Shown here: piece after piece, positions 1 through 5,423 of the stretch
How positions within the stretch are numbered: position 1 is the stretch's first letter
Layout of the letters: the number at the start of each line of letters is the position of its first letter
Assembly (NCBI GenBank): GCA_948467695.1
Contig: CAOKFJ010000031.1
Span: 1 to 11,469, forward strand
Length of the DNA: 11,469 nt
Direction of reading: 5' to 3'
Source of the DNA: an uncultured Allobaculum sp.
Lineage (GTDB): Bacteria; Bacillota_I; Bacilli_A; Erysipelotrichales; Erysipelotrichaceae
Translations under genes and position numbers: made by a program
Notes under the pieces: model-generated
What the model saw: the letters and a program-made list of their open reading frames with translations, nothing else
Told to the model about the DNA's origin: nothing
The model's database searches: none

Positions 1-115
1 AAATTGTACATTTTATCTTTACCTAGATTGGACAAAATTTGTTTGACATTAACACCATATTGAACAATGAGACGAAAACGAATTGCGGTTTGCGTGAATT
101 GCGGTACCTAAACCG

Positions 116-143
116 TTGAAAACGAAATTCAGTATGATAAACT
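116..143 (+). promoter_or_regulatory. Candidate promoter of the DUF1934-like gene
   Basis: TTGAAA at 116-121 matches five of six bases of the -35 consensus. TAAACT at 138-143 is a weaker -10 match, four of six, at a 16-base spacing. The predicted start of transcription is about base 150, only three bases before the ATG at 153. An alternative -10 (TATGAT, 133-138) has no good -35 partner. A consensus TTGACA at 43-48 has no -10 at a usable distance. Sequence match only, so confidence is low. Confidence 0.3.
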
Positions 144-152
144 TTCATCGCT

Positions 153-515
153 ATGAATTGTCAAGTTATCCTGACGAATCTTCGCGAACACGCGATACTT
201 TTCAACGAAAGCGCTGAAATTTCCAATCTGCCCGGCGGCACGGAAATCACGATGCGCAATGACGATCTCGAATGCAGATGGAAAATTCTTCCCCGCGGTG
301 TGATTATTGAAAACCGCGAAGAAGCCGTATCGATTCTCTCGTTGTTCAACAGCGGAAAAGGACGCGTCCGCATTGTCTCCGAATTTGGAGAACTTGCCGC
401 GGATCTGAGTGATGTTCGCATCGAAAGATCTCAACACGTCATACAGGTATCCTATTCGATTGCGCAGCAGGAAAGCTTTTCGTTTTCTCTGCAGTGCGAT
501 GATTTTTGTTTTTAA
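153..515 (+). CDS. DUF1934-like (YwiB-like) small beta-barrel protein
   Basis: This 120-residue soluble protein resembles the DUF1934/YwiB family, small calycin-like beta-barrel proteins of unknown function often encoded just upstream of argS in Bacillota. The resemblance is mainly in the second half: a stretch around residues 72-100 (VRIVSEFGELAADLSDVRIE, then VIQVSYSI) follows the family pattern of a strand, a 'fG-l-l' turn, a short helix or strand and an 'i-i-Y-i' strand. The first half is divergent, and the usual R-G motif before the long loop is degraded to NRE at about residues 53-55. The protein is slightly shorter than typical members (about 130-140 residues). A stop codon lies in frame at 138-140, so ATG 153 is the first possible ATG, but no SD sequence precedes it. 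No signal peptide or membrane segment is visible. The family call rests on motif pattern plus position, not on a database match. Confidence 0.6.
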   Translation: MNCQVILTNLREHAILFNESAEISNLPGGTEITMRNDDLECRWKILPRGVIIENREEAVSILSLFNSGKGRVRIVSEFGELAADLSDVRIERSQHVIQVSYSIAQQESFSFSLQCDDFCF

Positions 516-570
516 CGATTCAAGCATTCCCGCTCTCCGCTTTTCATCTTTTCCATATAGTCTGTATGAA

Positions 571-684
571 GCGTCTTCGCCCAAAGCAGAAGATGCAGAA
601 AAGGCAGAATATATAGGATAAGCCGTAAAGCTTAGGAGACGGCTAACGTACGAGCGCCCGTAAACAACGTGCGGCAGCGCGCTC
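571..684 (+). promoter_or_regulatory. Cluster of inverted repeats in the argS leader
   Basis: The 193-base gap between the DUF1934-like gene and argS holds three inverted repeats in a row. The first pairs 571-578 (GCGTCTTC) with 589-596 (GAAGATGC) with one G-U pair. The second pairs 621-626 (AGCCGT) with 639-644 (ACGGCT). The third pairs 652-657 (GAGCGC) with 679-684 (GCGCTC), with CCG/CGG able to pair inside it. An outer pairing of CTTTTC (540-545) with GAAAAG (598-603) is also possible. None is followed by a T-run, so these are not intrinsic terminators. The conserved T-box sequence (TGGNACCGCG) that controls many aminoacyl-tRNA synthetase genes is absent. A structured 5' leader or RNA-processing region is plausible; no known riboswitch class is recognised. 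Confidence 0.35.
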
Positions 685-691
685 TTATCTA

Positions 692-739
692 TAAAAGGAG
701 TGAAAAACATGTCTGTAAAAGGAGTGAAAAACATGTCTG
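692..739 (+). repeat. Exact 24-bp tandem duplication of SD plus start codon
   Basis: Bases 692-715 and 716-739 are identical over 24 bp. Each copy contains AAAGGAG (694-700 and 718-724), an eight-base spacer and an ATG (709 and 733). Because 24 is a multiple of three, the second SD is read as codons when translation begins at the first ATG, and both starts open the same argS frame. The repeat ends sharply: flanking bases 691/715 and 716/740 differ. Confidence 0.95.
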
Positions 740-2373
740 CAATGGATCAGCAGCTCGCCGTAACCCTCGTTAACGCGGCGAAAAAAGCCTGGGATCTTGA
801 CCTCGACCCCAATGAAATTGTCATCGAGATCCCCAAACGCAAAGAACAGGGCGAATATGCCACCAACATGGCGATGAAACTTGCCCGTGTTCTGCATAAA
901 AAGCCCGCCGACATCGCCAAAGAACTCGTGGAAGCTCTCGATGACGACTCCATCGAATCCGCAGTAATCGCCGGCCCCGGCTTCATCAACTTCTTCATGA
1001 AGAAAGACCAGTATTCCAAGATCGTCAATACAATTCTCGAACAGGGAAGCAGCTTCGGTCAGCATGAAGACAACGGCATCAAAATCAACCTGGAATACGT
1101 ATCCGCAAACCCGACCGGAAGTCTTCACCTCGGTCATGCGCGCGGTGCTGCATGGGGCGATTCCGCTTCCCGTATTCTGAAAAAAGCCGGTTACGATGTA
1201 ACCCGCGAATACTATGTAAACGATGCCGGAAACCAGATCGCAAACCTCGCGCAGTCTCTGTGGGCACGCTATGCACAGGCTCATGGACAGGACGCTGAAA
1301 TCGGCCAGGACGGCTATCTCGGCGCCGATGTCAAAGCCAAAGCTGAACAGCTCGCAAAAGACTATCCCAATATCTATCTCGAGCCGACAGAAGAAAACCT
1401 CAACTTCTTCCGCAAAGAAGGCATCGCCTACGAGCTCGACAAAATCCGCCACGACCTTGACCGCTTCCGCGTGCACTTCGATGTATGGACAAGCGAACAG
1501 TCTTTGCGCGATGCAGGAAAAGTGGACACCGTACTGGAAGTCCTCGACAAGAACGGCTATACCTATGAACAGGACGGCGCTCTGTGGTTTAGAAGTACAG
1601 ATTTCACCGATGACAAAGACCGCGTACTGCGCAAGCAGGACGGTTCTCTGACTTACCTGGTTCCGGATATCGCCTACCACAACAACAAATACGAACGCGG
1701 TTTTGATCAGCTCGTTGATTTCTTCGGCGCTGACCACCACGGCTATATTCCCCGTCTGAAAGCCTCCATGGCAGCTCTTGGCAACGATCCCGACAAGCTC
1801 GACGTCGACATCATCCAGATGGTTCGTCTGGTTAAGAATGGTGAAGAAGTCGTTATGTCCAAACGACTGGGCAATGCGACCACCATCATCGACCTTCTCG
1901 ATCTGGTCGGCACCGATGCAGCGCGCTACTTCTTCAGCGCACGCGCCCTGGACTCCCATCTTGACTTTGACCTCGCTCTGGCTGTCAGCCAGTCCAACGA
2001 GAACCCTGTGTACTATGCACAATACGCTCATGCCCGTATCTGCTCGATTCTGAAAGCGGCTAAAGATGCGAACTACCCCGAACCTGAAAACTACGCCGGA
2101 CTCGTTCATGAAAAGGAAATCGACCTTCTCAAAACGCTGTCCCAGTACCCGAATGTCATTGAACAGACTGCAAGAACCCGTCAGGTTCACAAAATCTCGC
2201 ACTACATCCAGAACCTTGCTTCCAAATTCCACAGCTTCTACTCGGCATGCAAAGTCAATGATCCCGAAAACCCCGAACTGAGCGCGCAGCGCCTCGGACT
2301 GCTTCAGGCAACCCGAATTGTTCTGGCAGATGCACTCAACCTGATTGGTGTATCGGCACCGGAATCCATGTAA
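709..2373 (+). CDS. argS: Arginyl-tRNA synthetase
   Basis: This class I aminoacyl-tRNA synthetase attaches arginine to tRNA-Arg in the cytoplasm using ATP. From ATG 709 it has 554 residues, close to the Bacillus enzyme. The N-terminal Arg-tRNA recognition domain covers about residues 1-95. The HIGH motif appears as HLGH (140-143) after SANPTG, and the KMSKS loop as VMSKR (382-386). DVWTSEQSL, GADHHGYIPR and ARYFFSAR are typical of ArgRS. The C-terminal DALR anticodon-binding domain (about 430-554) opens with ENPVYYAQYAHARI and ends in GVSAPESM, as in Bacillus. Two equally good starts exist, ATG 709 and ATG 733 (546 residues), each with AAAGGAG eight bases upstream, created by a 24-bp duplication. 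A GTG at 700 is unlikely to be used. rpoE follows after 22 bases, so the two are probably co-transcribed. The reading frame and function are certain; the exact start is not. Confidence 0.98.
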   Translation: MSVKGVKNMSAMDQQLAVTLVNAAKKAWDLDLDPNEIVIEIPKRKEQGEYATNMAMKLARVLHKKPADIAKELVEALDDDSIESAVIAGPGFINFFMKKDQYSKIVNTILEQGSSFGQHEDNGIKINLEYVSANPTGSLHLGHARGAAWGDSASRILKKAGYDVTREYYVNDAGNQIANLAQSLWARYAQAHGQDAEIGQDGYLGADVKAKAEQLAKDYPNIYLEPTEENLNFFRKEGIAYELDKIRHDLDRFRVHFDVWTSEQSLRDAGKVDTVLEVLDKNGYTYEQDGALWFRSTDFTDDKDRVLRKQDGSLTYLVPDIAYHNNKYERGFDQLVDFFGADHHGYIPRLKASMAALGNDPDKLDVDIIQMVRLVKNGEEVVMSKRLGNATTIIDLLDLVGTDAARYFFSARALDSHLDFDLALAVSQSNENPVYYAQYAHARICSILKAAKDANYPEPENYAGLVHEKEIDLLKTLSQYPNVIEQTARTRQVHKISHYIQNLASKFHSFYSACKVNDPENPELSAQRLGLLQATRIVLADALNLIGVSAPESM

Positions 2374-2395
2374 TTTCTACGAGGAGTGAATTAGT

Positions 2396-2737
2396 ATGAA
2401 AAAATCAATGATCGATAACGCATTTGACATTCTCACAGCAGAGAAAAAAGCGATGCGCTTCCTTGATCTGTGGCAGATCGTATCGAAAGAGATGGGCTTT
2501 ACCCCCTCGCAGGCTGATGACAACATCGCCACCTTCTATACCGACCTTTCCCTGGACGGCAGATTTGCTTCTCTGCCCCAGAACACTTGGGATCTGCGCA
2601 AACGTCAGACAATGGCAGCTTCTGTTGTCGACACTGACTCCATCAGCGTGGAAGACGAAGAAGACTTCGTACCTGTTGATGATGAAGAAACCGTAGAAGA
2701 AGTCGCTGAAGAAACCGAAAGCGAAGACGAAGAATAA
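2396..2737 (+). CDS. rpoE: DNA-directed RNA polymerase delta subunit
   Basis: RpoE (delta) binds core RNA polymerase in Gram-positive bacteria, promotes its release and recycling, and sharpens promoter choice. The 113-residue protein has the HARE-HTH fold at about residues 6-70 (MIDNAFDILTAEKKAMRFLDL near the start, then DLSLDGRFASLPQNTWDLR). It is followed by an unstructured tail that is almost entirely Asp, Glu, Val and Ser from residue 79 to the end. The layout matches the family, but the tail is short: the Bacillus protein has about 173 residues. The start is set by GAGGAG at 2381-2386, nine bases before the ATG. It lies 22 bases after argS and ends 14 bases before a strong terminator, so it is the last gene of the argS transcript. 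pyrG, the usual next gene in Bacillus, is absent here. Confidence 0.93.
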   Translation: MKKSMIDNAFDILTAEKKAMRFLDLWQIVSKEMGFTPSQADDNIATFYTDLSLDGRFASLPQNTWDLRKRQTMAASVVDTDSISVEDEEDFVPVDDEETVEEVAEETESEDEE

Positions 2738-2751
2738 AAGATAAACGACAT

Positions 2752-2794
2752 AAGTCCTGATTTTTTGCATTGCCGAAGAATCAGGACTTTTTTC
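2752..2794 (+). terminator. Intrinsic terminator of the argS-rpoE operon
   Basis: AAGTCCTGATT (2752-2762) pairs perfectly with AATCAGGACTT (2779-2789), an 11-bp stem with a 16-base loop. The right arm runs directly into a T-run ending near 2793. It starts 14 bases after the rpoE stop codon. Confidence 0.92.
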
Positions 2795-2820
2795 GTTTGT
2801 GGATATCGCTTTTTCACTGG

Positions 2821-2864
2821 TGTCAACAAACTTTGACAGACAGAATCTTCCAGATCGGTAGTAT
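2821..2864 (+). promoter_or_regulatory. Candidate promoter and operator of the HTH-membrane gene
   Basis: A perfect TTGACA -35 box lies at 2833-2838 and a TAGTAT -10 candidate at 2859-2864. The spacing is 20 bases, longer than ideal. The -35 box is also the right arm of an inverted repeat, TGTCAA (2821-2826), six bases, TTGACA (2833-2838). Two half-sites 12 bp apart centre to centre suit a dimeric XRE-type repressor, so autoregulation by the adjacent HTH gene is a reasonable inference. Confidence 0.45.
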
Positions 2865-2889
2865 GAAAGTAGACATGGAGGAGAAGCAG

Positions 2890-3462
2890 ATGAATATTTC
2901 ACAGATGATTCAGGAAAAGCGAAAAGAAAAGGGATTGTCGCAGGAGCAGCTAGCGGACAGGATCTACGTCAGCCGTCAGACAATATCCAACTGGGAGACG
3001 GGAAAAAGCATTCCGGATCTGGAAAGCGTTCTTCTTCTTTCCACATTGTTTGACGTTTCTGCAGATGAAATGATCCGCGGCAGACGCATCGAAGCGAAAG
3101 AGAATGGAAATCAGCAGCCGGAAAAGCAAGCTGCGCTGCATATCCTTTACCAGTCCTGGATCATGGCCGCTTCCATGCTGATGGCTATCGCGCTGTTTGC
3201 GGCATATATGAAAACCGATCAGATCCTTTTTCTGTTTTTTGCGGGAGTGATCTATGTTTTTGGATTTGCGATTTCTTTCTCGCTGGAAAAACTGAAAAAG
3301 CAGAACAATCTGACGACCTATCGGGAGATTGATGCGTTTCTGGAAAAAGGCGAAAAGCCAAAAGTTCGAAGCCGGGAAACGTGGAAATCTGTGCTTGGCA
3401 AAGCAGGCGCCGCGGCATTGGCTGGGATTGTTTTTCTCTGGTTTTTCATGCTTCTTTTTTAA
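2890..3462 (+). CDS. XRE-family HTH regulator with three membrane helices
   Basis: The protein has 190 residues. Residues 7-61 form a classical Cro/CI-type helix-turn-helix (KRKEKGLSQEQLADRIYVSR, QTISNWETGKSIPDLESVLLL, then FDVSADEMI). A polar linker of about 25 residues follows, then hydrophobic segments at about 89-106, 111-130 and 171-190, with a charged loop of about 40 residues between the second and third. It is therefore predicted to be a membrane-tethered DNA-binding protein with the HTH in the cytoplasm. Such proteins are common in Bacillota but mostly uncharacterised, and no ligand or target can be read from the sequence. ATG 2890 is preferred because GGAGGAG (2877-2883) lies six bases upstream. 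The in-frame ATG 2875 lacks an SD, and extending further upstream would enter the rpoE terminator. It appears to be a single-gene unit with its own promoter. Confidence 0.87.
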   Translation: MNISQMIQEKRKEKGLSQEQLADRIYVSRQTISNWETGKSIPDLESVLLLSTLFDVSADEMIRGRRIEAKENGNQQPEKQAALHILYQSWIMAASMLMAIALFAAYMKTDQILFLFFAGVIYVFGFAISFSLEKLKKQNNLTTYREIDAFLEKGEKPKVRSRETWKSVLGKAGAAALAGIVFLWFFMLLF

Positions 3463-3613
3463 TCAGCCGATTGAGAGGATGGAAACGGAAAATAACGAAT
3501 CCGCTTTGGTCTATGCGATGTAAAGCACCGGAAATCAAAATCTGATTTTCATATATTTAAAAGACGGAGTTGTATTGAAATAGATATTACTGCTTTATAT
3601 AAAGTGGAAAAGT
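3463..3613. other. Non-coding, AT-rich gap after the HTH-membrane gene
   Basis: Together with the adjoining minus-strand hairpin and spacer, the gene-free stretch is 301 bases (3463-3763). No clear plus-strand terminator follows the HTH gene. The only hairpin, AAATCA with TGATTT at about 3532-3548, has a 6-bp stem and no T-run. A 14-codon frame from ATG 3479 follows GAGAGG at a short distance but has no supporting features. The stretch 3550-3610 is AT-rich with no recognisable promoter pair. Confidence 0.5.
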
Positions 3614-3666
3614 AAAAATCCTCCAAATCTGAGCGATCATCATGACCAGTCGGATATGGAGGATTT
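3614..3666 (-). terminator. Terminator-like hairpin downstream of the DUF4230 gene
   Basis: AAATCCTCCA (3616-3625) pairs with TGGAGGATTT (3657-3666). After one mismatch the stem can extend with ATCTGA/TCGGAT, including one G-U pair. Read on the minus strand, the hairpin is followed by a run of five T (complement of 3614-3618). It lies about 100 bases beyond the stop of the minus-strand DUF4230 gene, whose transcript it would end. On the plus strand there is no T-run. Confidence 0.6.
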
Positions 3667-3763
3667 GTGCATTTGCGGCAGATATGGCTGCCTGGTATGG
3701 AACGATGGGAGAGCGACTGCGCTGATCGCTTTTTCGACGATGGCCGGGACAGAATAAACGGAT

Positions 3764-4930
3764 TTATTCAGCAGCGTATGAGGGAACACTGCCGTCTTGT
3801 TCCATTGTGTCGGCTGCCCAATCGTCTGAAAGAATATCGGAATTCATATTTTCGCTGCTCTGCGATGCGGTTTCAGAATCGGATGCAGACGGATTTGAAG
3901 ATACTGCTGAAGAATCGCTGTCCATGCCGGGACTGGCAAGGTCGGCATCAGGGATACTGACCTGAATGGTATAGTCGCCATCAGATCCGGCGCTTGCCGC
4001 AACAAGCTGTCTAACCGCGTTTTCGGCAGCTTTCTTTGCGTCAGAAAGAATGCCGTTGGTTTTCAGCGCTTCTTCCTGTTTGCGCATTTCAAGGTTCAGA
4101 TTGTCGAAGATGTCATCGGCTTTGAGCGGATTGAAGATGTTGTTGGACTCGTCATAGACTTCGATGGAATCGGGATCGATTTCGTTGGAAAGAATCTGCA
4201 CCGGCGGGCAGGTCACGTCAATCACATTGCCATGGATGTTCACATCGATATCCGATGTATTGAATCCAAGAGAAACTTTTCCCTGGTATGTGTACAGCAG
4301 CCGTTTTCCGGTGAAGGGAATATTCCAGTCGGAGAGCTGCTGGTAGTTTTCAATTTTGCCGATACCGGAATAGTAGTTGTAGCTTGAGACAAGATCCTGG
4401 GCTTCAACGAGTGTGTTCTTGAGCGTGGTCGAAGTAATATTCGTAACGGATTTTAACGAGAGCTGCGAGCCGAGCATGACGCCAAAGGCAAGAACGCATC
4501 CAATCGCGATCATCACAAGCGCTGCGGAAACACGCGGGCGAAGGCGGTACTTTCTCTCTCTTTTTGGTTTTGCGTGTCGTGTTCTGGTGCTGGAGACTTT
4601 GCGCGGCGGCTTCTTCGAAGCTGTTTTTTCGAAATAGATTTCGTCTTCGCCCTCTTCTTCGACAGAGTCATTCGACGCGGATCCAGCGCTGGCGCGGTAG
4701 CGGGGAAGATCATGCATACGGGTATGAGATTTTCTTTTTGAAGCTTTCTGTCCCGGCATCTTTTCGTTTTGCGCAAATTCAAAAAAATCAGCTTCGAGAA
4801 GATCCTGATTTGCCGATGGTTCGGATTTTGAATGTTCCCAACCGCTCGTGGTATCGTCTGGCGTGATGCAGTGCGGGTCTGCGGTGCCATGATGCAGTCG
4901 GGCGGTTCGTTTTGGCAGTTTTTGGGTCAT
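3764..4930 (-). CDS. DUF4230-domain single-pass membrane protein
   Basis: The protein has 388 residues in four parts. Residues 1-132 are hydrophilic and probably disordered, with an acidic patch at about 89-101 and a strongly basic stretch at about 104-133. Residues 135-154 (VSAALVMIAIGCVLAFGVML) form one membrane helix; the basic residues before it predict a cytoplasmic N-terminus. Residues 160-325 match DUF4230: an SYNYYSGIGKIE turn, the YTYQGKVSLGFNTSDIDV strand pair, the PPVQILSNEIDPDSIEVYD segment and a final helix with AKKAAENAVRQL. Residues 334-388 are a Ser/Asp/Glu-rich tail. DUF4230 function is unknown; the family occurs as secreted or membrane-anchored proteins in Bacillota and others. 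The start is well supported: AAAGGAGGT (complement of 4938-4946) lies seven bases before the ATG. The gene stands alone and is divergent from rsmG. The long N-terminal extension before the membrane helix looks unusual for the family, as far as I can recall. Confidence 0.88.
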   Translation of the reverse strand: MTQKLPKRTARLHHGTADPHCITPDDTTSGWEHSKSEPSANQDLLEADFFEFAQNEKMPGQKASKRKSHTRMHDLPRYRASAGSASNDSVEEEGEDEIYFEKTASKKPPRKVSSTRTRHAKPKRERKYRLRPRVSAALVMIAIGCVLAFGVMLGSQLSLKSVTNITSTTLKNTLVEAQDLVSSYNYYSGIGKIENYQQLSDWNIPFTGKRLLYTYQGKVSLGFNTSDIDVNIHGNVIDVTCPPVQILSNEIDPDSIEVYDESNNIFNPLKADDIFDNLNLEMRKQEEALKTNGILSDAKKAAENAVRQLVAASAGSDGDYTIQVSIPDADLASPGMDSDSSAVSSNPSASDSETASQSSENMNSDILSDDWAADTMEQDGSVPSYAAE

Positions 4931-4991
4931 CGGTAATACCTCCTTTGTGAAGTCGTCTGCGTGAAATCTCTTCTGATGGCAGAAAGCGGAT

Positions 4992-5008
4992 TTCGATTCG
5001 GTTCGATT
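4992..5008. repeat. Short direct repeat TTCGATT upstream of the DUF4230 gene
   Basis: TTCGATT occurs at 4992-4998 and again at 5002-5008, exactly 10 bp apart and so on the same helix face. It lies about 60-80 bases upstream of the minus-strand DUF4230 start. It could be a regulator site or chance. Confidence 0.3.
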
Positions 5009-5087
5009 GAAGGATGATTATGTTCATTGTTCGCCCAGGCACGATAGAACGACTATGGTGTGGTCGAAAGCAAAGAACAGGAAAAAG

Positions 5088-5118
5088 AAGGCGCGAAGGA
5101 TAGAAGCGCCTTTTGTTT
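5088..5118. terminator. Terminator-like hairpin in the divergent intergenic region
   Basis: AAGGCGC (5088-5094) pairs with GCGCCTT (5106-5112) around an 11-base loop. On the plus strand it is followed by TTTTGTTTCATTT. On the minus strand a T-rich run (complement of 5082-5086) follows after a C. It can therefore act in either direction. No plus-strand gene lies upstream to need it, so it either ends an unrecognised short transcript, attenuates transcription towards the DUF4230 gene, or insulates the two divergent units. Confidence 0.55.
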
Positions 5119-5209
5119 CATTTCCATTCAAACCAGAGAAATTGTACGAAAAAAGCGGGTTTTGTGAAATAGAATAAAATGTGAACAAATGTGAGATTTC
5201 TGTATTTAT

Positions 5210-5240
5210 TTGTTAATAAAGATCAAGCAAAACGGATAAT
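5210..5240 (+). promoter_or_regulatory. Candidate promoter for a short transcript upstream of rsmG
   Basis: TTGTTA (5210-5215) and GATAAT (5235-5240) are separated by 19 bases within an AT-rich tract (about 5115-5260). Transcription would start near 5247 and could run about 100 bases to the hairpin at 5310-5345. The 19-base spacing makes this a weak call. Confidence 0.3.
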
Positions 5241-5271
5241 AAAGAAACAATCTGTTAAGAGTGGATGAGCG

Positions 5272-5322
5272 ATGGATAAAGGCGATGTCATGAAAGCGTC
5301 ATCATGCGCCTGCGTGCTTTAG
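5272..5322 (+). CDS. Possible 16-residue leader peptide
   Basis: ATG 5272 opens a 16-codon frame reading MDKGDVMKASSCACVL, ending in TAG at 5320-5322. The last codons include TGC-GCC-TGC (Cys-Ala-Cys) and overlap the left arm of a terminator-like hairpin (5310-5345), with the stop codon within the hairpin. This is the geometry of a leader peptide that couples translation to attenuation. Against it, the SD is poor (AAGAGTGG, about seven bases upstream), and a frame this short can arise by chance. Confidence 0.2.
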   Translation: MDKGDVMKASSCACVL

Positions 5323-5345
5323 GCAAAGTGTGAAGCGCAGTTTTT
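5310..5345 (+). terminator. Terminator-like hairpin upstream of rsmG
   Basis: CTGCG (5310-5314) pairs with CGCAG (5336-5340). Past a two-base bulge, CTT can pair with AAG inside. The right arm is followed at once by TTTTT (5341-5345). The stem is short but the arrangement is that of an intrinsic terminator on the plus strand, ending a transcript of about 100 bases if the promoter at 5210-5240 is real. Confidence 0.45.
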
Positions 5346-5388
5346 CTTCGTGGACAACCAGGCACAGGAAAGCGTTGCGGTCGCTTGA

Positions 5389-5417
5389 TTGCCCGTGAAT
5401 TTTGGAGCGGTTATACT
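5389..5417 (+). promoter_or_regulatory. Candidate rsmG promoter giving a leaderless mRNA
   Basis: TTGCCC (5389-5394) matches four of six -35 bases and TATACT (5412-5417) five of six -10 bases, with the ideal 17-base spacing. Counting the -10 box as -12 to -7 puts +1 at 5424, the A of the rsmG ATG. No good SD precedes that ATG, which agrees with a leaderless or nearly leaderless transcript. Confidence 0.5.
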
Positions 5418-5423
5418 GAGTCT

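Noticed and set aside
43..48. Consensus TTGACA near the left edge as a -35 box
   Set aside because: No acceptable -10 hexamer occurs 16-19 bases downstream.
129..734. Minus-strand frame of 201 codons over the DUF1934-like gene and the argS leader
   Set aside because: It crosses the argS start duplication, giving a repeated N-terminus, and has no recognised motif or SD.
685..2232. Open frame of 515 codons on the minus strand opposite argS
   Set aside because: It mirrors the codon bias of argS, has no recognisable motifs, and argS is certain on the other strand.
3667..3960. Plus-strand frame of 97 codons overlapping the end of the DUF4230 gene
   Set aside because: It is antisense to the Ser/Asp-rich coding tail of the DUF4230 gene, lacks an SD and has no family features.
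4992..5012. T-loop-like GGTTCGATT suggesting a tRNA
   Set aside because: No acceptor stem, anticodon arm or D arm could be fitted around it.
5115..5260. AT-rich stretch near the par operon as a replication origin
   Set aside because: No clear DnaA boxes (TTATNCACA) were found and dnaA is not in the window. Low complexity alone is not evidence.
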